DNA of 12,560 nt from JAJUJL01 sp041736465 (lineage in GTDB: Bacteria > Chloroflexota > Anaerolineae > Anaerolineales > UBA4823). The position numbers and the translations under genes are program-made. Positions within the stretch are counted from its first letter, which is position 1, and each line of letters begins with the position of its first letter. A model generated the notes under the pieces. It was given only the letters and a program-made list of their open reading frames with translations. It made no database searches and had not been told where the DNA came from. Of the stretch, positions 7,740-12,560 are shown one piece after another. The DNA is taken from positions 1 to 12,560 of the forward strand of contig JBGSTO010000040.1 of assembly GCA_041736465.1 (NCBI GenBank), in the 5' to 3' direction.

Positions 7740-7840
7740 CACGCGAGCAGGTCCGTGTCGTCCCTGCCGGTTAGTCCAACTCTCATCGAATTCAGTTTCG
7801 AAGCAACATACTCCTGGAAGTATCCGTTCGGTCGTTCATT
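7740..7840. other. Junction of converging gene sets
   Basis: About 100 bp separate two genes that end towards each other. Two short inverted repeats are present: TCGAA/TTCGA (7786-7790 and 7797-7801) and ATACT/AGTAT (7808-7812 and 7819-7823), each with a 6-base loop. Neither is GC-rich nor followed by a T tract, so they are poor intrinsic terminators. No gene is seen here. Confidence 0.35.
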
Positions 7841-8926
7841 TCACAATGGGTTGGACAGTATTTTGCACACCGTTTCAGCGATATCCTCATTTGGAACGAT
7901 GATGAGATTCGGGTTAGGGGCAATCCCTTCGCCACCCACGGGAGATGCGACGACCTTTGCCCCCGCATCCAGCATCTGGAGAACTTTTATCTTCACACCC
8001 GCGCCCAATAATAAGGGGGCGACACAGACCGAAGACGCTCGAAACGCTGGATAAGGATCGTCCACTGCACCCACAACTCGGACACCTGGAATCAAACGTC
8101 CCAGTAACCGCATGGTCAAGCGGGGTAATAGCCCGATAACCCAAAATTGGACATTTTTGTGACACCGCCGAATTCTTGGATAAGTAAAGAGCAGAAAATG
8201 AACAATTGACCAGTGGTTCTCCGGTCGCTTCATTTTTCCAAAGAACACCAAGTTCTTTCGCCCAGCGAACTCACCTAAAATCTGTGAAACGGGTACTGCG
8301 TTACTCACCTGTGCAACCCTAATCTGCGAGGGTGGCTGAAGAACAATTTGCCCGCGAAATCCCATTTCCCGTAAAAGGTCCTCATCCTTCTGAGACAGTA
8401 CAAAACACCGCCTTACAAAGGTTAATAGGTTCTGCTCAACCTTTCGCACCAAAGGACTCAGAACGCCAAGTAGCCTACGGCGTCCAATATTCTGGGCAAC
8501 CACGTCATGAGCAAAATATTCAATAGGCAGCCCATGAAGATGGGGGGCAAAGCCCAGCGCCGGTGGAAAATCGAGCCAGACTTCATCAATCTCATTTCGC
8601 AAGATGATTTCGCGAGCCGCCTTGATGTTCCTATGGCTCACACACGCAAACAGCCAAGGAGCACACAGCGATCCCAAGGCACACCCACGCAAAATACCCA
8701 AGCCAGTCTGGCTCCGTGTTTGGGTTAGCGTAAGATAAGATCGGCAAAGGGATACCACGTCTGGATTCGCTACCTGACTCTTCGGAGCCAGGCACAATAC
8801 ATATACAGCTTTGCCTGACGAGTGCAAAGTTCTTAAATTGTCTTCACAGATTGCCTCGCCTGCGCCAACAACCCCCTTACCACCCGGATGAAATGCAGTT
8901 ATGAAAAGGATGCCGGGATTACTCAT
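7841..8926 (-). CDS. GT4-family glycosyltransferase
   Basis: This 361-residue GT-B fold enzyme belongs to glycosyltransferase group 1. The N-terminal half opens with ILFITAFHPGGKGVVGAGEA, including the Gly-rich loop of GT4 enzymes. The C-terminal half contains NLVFFGKMKRPENHWSIVHF (225-244). GVRVVGAVDDPYPAFRASSV (281-300) follows, then APLLLGAGVKIKVLQMLDAG (303-322). The last matches the donor-site block normally written GAGVKiKvlEalA-G, but here Gln317 stands where Glu of the EX7E motif is expected. It is the last gene of the minus-strand set, 26 bases after the GT2 stop, and probably in the same transcript. It probably elongates the lipid-linked oligosaccharide in the cytoplasm. Sugar specificity is unknown. 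ATG at 8926 (complement) is chosen; no strong Shine-Dalgarno is visible. Confidence 0.85.
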   Translation of the reverse strand: MSNPGILFITAFHPGGKGVVGAGEAICEDNLRTLHSSGKAVYVLCLAPKSQVANPDVVSLCRSYLTLTQTRSQTGLGILRGCALGSLCAPWLFACVSHRNIKAAREIILRNEIDEVWLDFPPALGFAPHLHGLPIEYFAHDVVAQNIGRRRLLGVLSPLVRKVEQNLLTFVRRCFVLSQKDEDLLREMGFRGQIVLQPPSQIRVAQVSNAVPVSQILGEFAGRKNLVFFGKMKRPENHWSIVHFLLFTYPRIRRCHKNVQFWVIGLLPRLTMRLLGRLIPGVRVVGAVDDPYPAFRASSVCVAPLLLGAGVKIKVLQMLDAGAKVVASPVGGEGIAPNPNLIIVPNEDIAETVCKILSNPL

Positions 8927-8952
8927 GCGGGTTATGTATGTCTTCGTTACTT

Positions 8953-9711
8953 CTAAGCTGAACCAGTTCGCTTGAGTTTTGCATAGGCCACAATGCTCCT
9001 GTGACGGCGTATCAAGCGCAAGCCATAGAAGAGCAATTGCAAACTTGCAAATCGCTCCGTCTCTAGTTGGACACGAAAAAAATCGGCCAATGTAGCCGGA
9101 ATATCCGAACCAGAAACACCTTCAGTAGAGTAATGCCCTGCGTGAAAATCTGCTGCAGCAATCTTGATGTCCGGTGACTGGCAGACACGTTTCAGAAAAT
9201 AATGATCGGCTGCGATTGGAAAGCGACCACAGTATTCACCAAACTCCAGATGAAGACTCTTCTTAATTAAAGTTCCCACTGAGTGATGCGAAACAAATGC
9301 GGACTGCCCACGCCACCATGGCTTTCCGCGAAGCGGACGTACTACTCCCGCGTTAGAGTCGACACAAGCAGTTATGATATCCGCTGATGTTTGCGAAGCG
9401 ACTCGCCGGTATTCCGAAATCGAATTCGGATAGAGACGGTCATCGGCACCACACACAAGATAATATTGCCCGCTTGCCAGTCTGACCGCCTTGTTCATAG
9501 CGTCATAGATGCCGCAGTCAGGCTCTGAAATCCAGGTGCTTACAACATCCCCACCGGATTTTACCATCTCGACAGTGCCATCTGTTGATGCCCCATCGAC
9601 AACCACCCACTCAAAATCCTGATCGGTCTGCGCACGCAAACTTTCGATCAGCCCAAGCAAAACCGGGGCAGCGTTATATGTGACCGTAATTATAGAAATA
9701 CTTGAATTCAC
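8953..9711 (-). CDS. GT2-family glycosyltransferase (WcaA-like)
   Basis: This 252-residue GT-A fold enzyme has SIITVTYNAAPVLLGLIESL at 6-25, VVVDGASTDGT at 36-46, EPDCGIYDAMNKAVRLASG at 63-81 and the acidic motif GADD at 88-91. The GIYDAMNK signature is typical of small bacterial GT2 enzymes in exopolysaccharide and O-antigen clusters. HHSVGTLIKK (142-151) and PIAADHYFLKR (165-175) form the acceptor half, with D169 a candidate base. There are no membrane helices. The start is GTG at 9711 (complement), with AGGG about 9 bases upstream; no ATG precedes the conserved strand. The predicted job is addition of one sugar to the lipid-linked glycan. The gene follows the DUF115 gene after a gap of 92 bp. 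Confidence 0.88.
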   Translation of the reverse strand: MNSSISIITVTYNAAPVLLGLIESLRAQTDQDFEWVVVDGASTDGTVEMVKSGGDVVSTWISEPDCGIYDAMNKAVRLASGQYYLVCGADDRLYPNSISEYRRVASQTSADIITACVDSNAGVVRPLRGKPWWRGQSAFVSHHSVGTLIKKSLHLEFGEYCGRFPIAADHYFLKRVCQSPDIKIAAADFHAGHYSTEGVSGSDIPATLADFFRVQLETERFASLQLLFYGLRLIRRHRSIVAYAKLKRTGSA

Positions 9712-9803
9712 TAAACAGCACCCTGTGACCGTATAACTTCCTTATAAACTTGAAAGTACTGCGCACCGCCGCCACAGGCGACCACAGTTGCCAAGCATGT
9801 TCC

Positions 9804-10610
9804 CTATAAGAACTCCTCAAGTGATTGCCTCTTAAATATTTCGAGTCTTCCTCCGTGAGTTGCGTTAATAATCGATCTACCATCGGCTTCATAAATATTC
9901 TTGGCCATAAGATAGGAAACTTCACTCTGGAAAAGATCAGGTAATTGCCATTTAACCCCACCGGCGAAATAGTTTGGATCAAAATGACTATCGTCTTTTT
10001 CAGCTGATATGACGGTTTTATTCGCTGGTCCCTTTACCGCAAAATTATGATCGCAACCAACTAGGGCAACGGACTTGAATCCCATGTGAAAAGCTAGCTG
10101 TAGTGCAACAAAAGTCACCGTATAGCCTTGATAAATACTGATAGAGCAGTCCCGAGCAAATTTGTTGTTACTCGAAGAATGTAAAAAGATGGTGTTTGGT
10201 CGGCTTTTCACATACTTCAATGCATAGGTGTCAAGAAACAATGGAATATTGGTGTTCTCAAAGTATTGAGCGTTTTGCTCAATTACAAATGGATTGACCG
10301 CAACAATAAAGGAAGGGCGAAAGTTGGTTTTGTCAAACAGCAAGTTGATCTTGTTCAGGCCGAAGGTGAATACACCAGAAGACTGAATCAGTTCGAAATC
10401 AGTTCTTAATAAACTGGGGCCATTACAAAGAATGACAGCTTTTTGCCCCGCATATTCATCTTTGCGACGATGCAACTTCGACCGTGAGCGCCATGATTCA
10501 GGCTGAATGTCCCACTTAAACCGATTGATTATTTCGTAAGCTGCAGTCAGGTAAGGGTTTAACGTTGGGCGGCTGGTTAGGCTTGGGTCTTCAATATCAG
10601 TCTGGCTCAT
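9804..10610 (-). CDS. DUF115 / MptE-like protein in glycan locus
   Basis: This 268-residue soluble protein has the DUF115 (6-hydroxymethylpterin pyrophosphokinase MptE-like) layout. KAVILCNGPSLLRTDFELI (57-75) carries the N-G-P-S-L nucleotide-binding loop. FGLNKINLLFDKTNFRPSFI lies at 83-102, YQGYTVTFVALQLAFHMGF at 160-178, LVGCDHNF at 183-190 and INATHGGRLEIFKR at 248-261. The loop and fold recall bacterial GT42 sialyltransferases and the motility-associated Maf proteins that glycosylate flagellin with nonulosonic acids (known relationship by fold and motif). Archaeal MptE makes a pterin diphosphate, but bacterial members in surface-glycan clusters are thought to be glycan enzymes. Here a transferase role is inferred from context only. 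The gene is clearly AT-richer than the flippase gene upstream. ATG at 10610 (complement); no obvious Shine-Dalgarno. Confidence 0.75.
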   Translation of the reverse strand: MSQTDIEDPSLTSRPTLNPYLTAAYEIINRFKWDIQPESWRSRSKLHRRKDEYAGQKAVILCNGPSLLRTDFELIQSSGVFTFGLNKINLLFDKTNFRPSFIVAVNPFVIEQNAQYFENTNIPLFLDTYALKYVKSRPNTIFLHSSSNNKFARDCSISIYQGYTVTFVALQLAFHMGFKSVALVGCDHNFAVKGPANKTVISAEKDDSHFDPNYFAGGVKWQLPDLFQSEVSYLMAKNIYEADGRSIINATHGGRLEIFKRQSLEEFL

Positions 10611-10693
10611 TCATATAAACCATTTAGGCACAAGAAAATTCACAAGATGGCACGCTTTATCAGGAAGACTTCACTGGGAGAATATGTTCAAAA

Positions 10694-10777
10694 TTACAGG
10701 GTGTCTAGCTTCTGATGAAAATGCAGTAAGCCCGTAGAAGATCCCCAATTAAATATGCGCACGTTGTGGTGCCTCAT
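10694..10777 (-). other. 27-codon ORF coupled to flippase stop, possible gene remnant
   Basis: On the minus strand an ATG shares one base with the flippase stop (TAATG, 10779-10775), a classic coupling arrangement. It opens a 27-codon frame, MRHHNVRIFNWGSS and so on, ending in TAA at 10694. It has no recognised family. It may be the 5' stub of a gene lost when the AT-rich segment downstream was joined, or a chance frame. The rest of the 166-bp gap between the flippase and DUF115 genes holds nothing I recognise. Confidence 0.25.
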
Positions 10778-12216
10778 TAATTGCGCTTCAAGATTATATA
10801 AATTGCCCAAATAGCTGCCATGACCGATGGTAATGCAGCCACCCCACCCTCGAATCTCCGGAAGTCGATCCCTGGCATGCTTCGGTGGGAGTGGATGGCT
10901 GAGTACCATGCATAAAACCCAGCGTAGGCGATGAGCATGCTTGCCGGTAGCGCCAGCGATCCCATCAATGGGAAAAGCAGGAACATGCCCACGATCCAGA
11001 CCAGCCCCGTCACCCCGTTCGCCACATGCGCAATGGCTTTATTGCTGGTCAGCAGAAGCTGGATGTGCATGGCGCCGTAGCGCTCCGCAAAGACTGCGAG
11101 CATCAGCACCAGCCAAAACAGTTTGTCCGGAAACTGTGTCTGGCTGCCGATCAGCACAAGCAGTTGCCTAGCTCCCAAATCAACCATTATCGCGCCGGCA
11201 ACAAAGATCCACAGGCTGGCCCGCATGGCACCCGCTGCCGCAGCATAGAGCTGTGCGGTTCGACCGCCGGCGCGCAGGCGGTTGAGTTCAGGAATTCGGG
11301 TGTAGTAGGGAACCTGCGAGAACTGGCTGATGATTTGCATGACACGCAAGGCAAGCTGCACGCTGGCAGCCTGGGCTGCGGCAAGCAAGTTGGCCATGGC
11401 CACAGACATGCCCTGCGATACGCCCAGGCTCATGATTGCGCCGATGGCGGTGCGCCAGGCGGCAGGCCACATCGACTGCAACACCTGCCGATTGAGTCCG
11501 CTTTGCCCCGCATTTACGAAACGTCCTTCCGATACTTGAAAGGCCAGTATGCGATTGACCAGAAGCTGCACCCAAAGACCGGCCTGCGCGACCAGCACGA
11601 GCCCCAGTAGCCCTGTATCCAGCACCACGGCCATTGACTGGGCAAACAGGCTGATTCCGCTGATTACAGCCTCCCAGCGCTTCTGCAACTCGATCCGGTT
11701 TGCGCCAATCAGGAAAGATGCATACGCGTTGCCATAGATCGTGGCTGTCGTAGTCAGGGCGACAGCGCCCCAGGCAATCCAGGCAGTTTGCGATTGGGCG
11801 ATACGGCCGATCGGCAACATGGCCGCCCAAGTGCCGAATATTGCTAGTAGAAACAAGGTTGCCAGGGCGATCCGCCGATACAGCCAGAGCATGGTCGCCG
11901 TTGCAGATGCAATGGCAGCCCAGTTGGGGTTTGCCGTTGCATCGGCATCGTCTGCCTGCTGAAGCGCCGCTGGGCTTTGCAACTTAACGAGCGAGTGCCC
12001 GGCAAAGCCGTAGGCGATCTCACGCGAAAAGGTTGGCCCAAATCCGAAATCTGCGACGGTCTGGAAACCGGCAATCGCAGAAAACAGCAGCCAGACTGAG
12101 ACTTCCGCATCGGTAAAATCGGCAAGCACCAAGGGCAGCAGCAGCGCAAAACCGCCCAAGCGCACTCCAAGGGCTAGCCAGGTCATCATCGCGGGAGAGC
12201 GCGATATTTTTTTCAT
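10777..12216 (-). CDS. Wzx-type polysaccharide flippase (MOP superfamily)
   Basis: This 479-residue integral membrane protein has roughly 12-14 hydrophobic segments along its whole length, matching Wzx/PST exporters. The N-terminus carries a Lys-Lys start and LGVRLGGFALLLPLVLADF, then SVWLLFSAIAGFQTVADFGF with the FGFGPTFSREIAYG segment. The latter is the 'D-G/F-G-x-x-x-xxRxxA' type first-loop signature of O-antigen flippases. The expected role is translocation of an undecaprenyl-diphosphate-linked glycan from the cytoplasmic to the periplasmic face. ATG at 12216 (complement) has AAGGG 6 bases upstream (12223-12227). The gene is GC-rich (Ala, Leu and Arg codons ending in C or G), unlike the next gene in the set. 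No specific symbol is assigned because sequence alone does not separate wzx from other PST exporters. Confidence 0.85.
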   Translation of the reverse strand: MKKISRSPAMMTWLALGVRLGGFALLLPLVLADFTDAEVSVWLLFSAIAGFQTVADFGFGPTFSREIAYGFAGHSLVKLQSPAALQQADDADATANPNWAAIASATATMLWLYRRIALATLFLLAIFGTWAAMLPIGRIAQSQTAWIAWGAVALTTTATIYGNAYASFLIGANRIELQKRWEAVISGISLFAQSMAVVLDTGLLGLVLVAQAGLWVQLLVNRILAFQVSEGRFVNAGQSGLNRQVLQSMWPAAWRTAIGAIMSLGVSQGMSVAMANLLAAAQAASVQLALRVMQIISQFSQVPYYTRIPELNRLRAGGRTAQLYAAAAGAMRASLWIFVAGAIMVDLGARQLLVLIGSQTQFPDKLFWLVLMLAVFAERYGAMHIQLLLTSNKAIAHVANGVTGLVWIVGMFLLFPLMGSLALPASMLIAYAGFYAWYSAIHSHRSMPGIDFRRFEGGVAALPSVMAAIWAIYIILKRN

Positions 12217-12259
12217 TGCCTGCCCTTCAAACCAAAATCACAACGGAAAGGCTCTGCTT

Positions 12260-12559
12260 TCACATATCCAGGGATTTTGGCGGTTTGCGAGCAGTACGTG
12301 AGGAAATATCGGCAGTAGAAAACTCATCCAGTCTCTCGCTATTGGTATTCATTGCCGTAAAACCACCGAGCTTCTGGTGGCACGTCTTGTATTTCCGAAA
12401 AAAACTCATGATCGCACGTACCATTCTGGCAGGAGAAAACGTCACCAACGCATCCGCCACTGCAAGGCATTCCACAACCATAGGAGCCATCCGATGGGGA
12501 TGAACAAGATGGTCGTTTTCAAATCTTTCGCGACTACGTGGGGTTGGCGGTAACTCTCT
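12260..12559 (-). CDS. C-terminal part of an unidentified protein (partial)
   Basis: On the minus strand a frame is open from the window edge (first codon 12559-12557) to TGA at 12262-12260, about 99 codons. Its stop lies 43 bases before the flippase start on the same strand, the position expected for the preceding gene of the set. The translation contains RFENDHLVHPHRM, a mildly hydrophobic stretch (APMVVECLAVADALVTF) and a basic segment (RAIMSFFRKYK), then a polar tail. I do not recognise a family. A plus-strand frame covers much of the same DNA (12216-12503), so coding strand is not certain. It could be a real C-terminus or a chance open frame. Confidence 0.35.
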   Translation of the reverse strand, partial: RELPPTPRSRERFENDHLVHPHRMAPMVVECLAVADALVTFSPARMVRAIMSFFRKYKTCHQKLGGFTAMNTNSERLDEFSTADISSRTARKPPKSLDM

Positions 12560-12560
12560 G

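Noticed and set aside
9674..9982. 102-codon minus-strand frame between the DUF115 and GT2 genes
   Set aside because: It overlaps conserved parts of both neighbours in another frame, and its start lies inside the DUF115 coding sequence.
11026..11610. 194-codon plus-strand frame, and a 180-codon minus-strand frame at 11288-11830
   Set aside because: Both lie within the flippase gene in other frames. The flippase frame explains the hydrophobic periodicity and full length.
12216..12503. 95-codon plus-strand frame divergent from the flippase
   Set aside because: It starts with TTG at the flippase start codon itself, has no ribosome site, and competes with the same-strand frame at 12260-12559. 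Not enough support.

Overview
The window looks like chromosomal DNA of a betaproteobacterium. The basis is the recA-recX pair, whose products resemble betaproteobacterial sequences and are GC-rich; species cannot be fixed from sequence alone. Base composition is strongly mosaic by eye. recA, recX and the flippase gene at the right end are GC-rich. The stretch from about 2281 to 5300 and the gene at 9804-10610 are clearly AT-richer, as expected for an accessory surface-glycan region assembled by transfer.

Left part (1-2572). The 3' part of recA overlaps an intact recX. An intergenic stretch of about 310 bp follows, with a REP-like short palindrome and a good sigma-70-type promoter. That promoter lies inside a 37-bp inverted repeat and drives a FitA/FitB-type (ribbon-helix-helix plus PIN domain) toxin-antitoxin pair. 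After the toxin comes a second, broken recA-recX junction: 190 bp of the recA 3' region at about 96% nucleotide identity, joined abruptly to a recX 3' remnant. The recX remnant is AT-rich and only about 49% identical in protein to the intact RecX. This is the most unusual structure in the window. It marks a recombination or insertion event at recA-recX that left a 1,680-bp unit (recA 3' end, recX, toxin-antitoxin) bounded by direct repeats.

Middle and right part (2573-12560). This is a surface polysaccharide or glycoconjugate locus made of two converging gene sets. The plus-strand set encodes a 700-residue polytopic GT-C-like membrane protein, a GtrB/ArnC/DPM1-type polyprenyl-phosphate sugar synthase translationally coupled to it, a GT4 glycosyltransferase and a TylF/MycE-like methyltransferase. 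The minus-strand set, read from right to left, encodes an unidentified protein running in from the window edge, a Wzx-type flippase, a DUF115 (MptE-like) protein, a GT2 glycosyltransferase and a GT4 glycosyltransferase. The two sets meet at 7740-7840.

Inferred joint role: cytoplasmic GT2 and GT4 enzymes build a lipid-linked glycan, the methyltransferase may modify or cap a sugar, and Wzx exports the unit. The GtrB-like enzyme and the GT-C protein would add a further sugar on the periplasmic side from a polyprenyl-phosphate donor. No Wzy polymerase, chain-length regulator, export porin or initiating phosphoglycosyltransferase is in the window, so the locus presumably continues to the right. 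I saw no tRNA, rRNA, CRISPR array, transposase or integrase gene.
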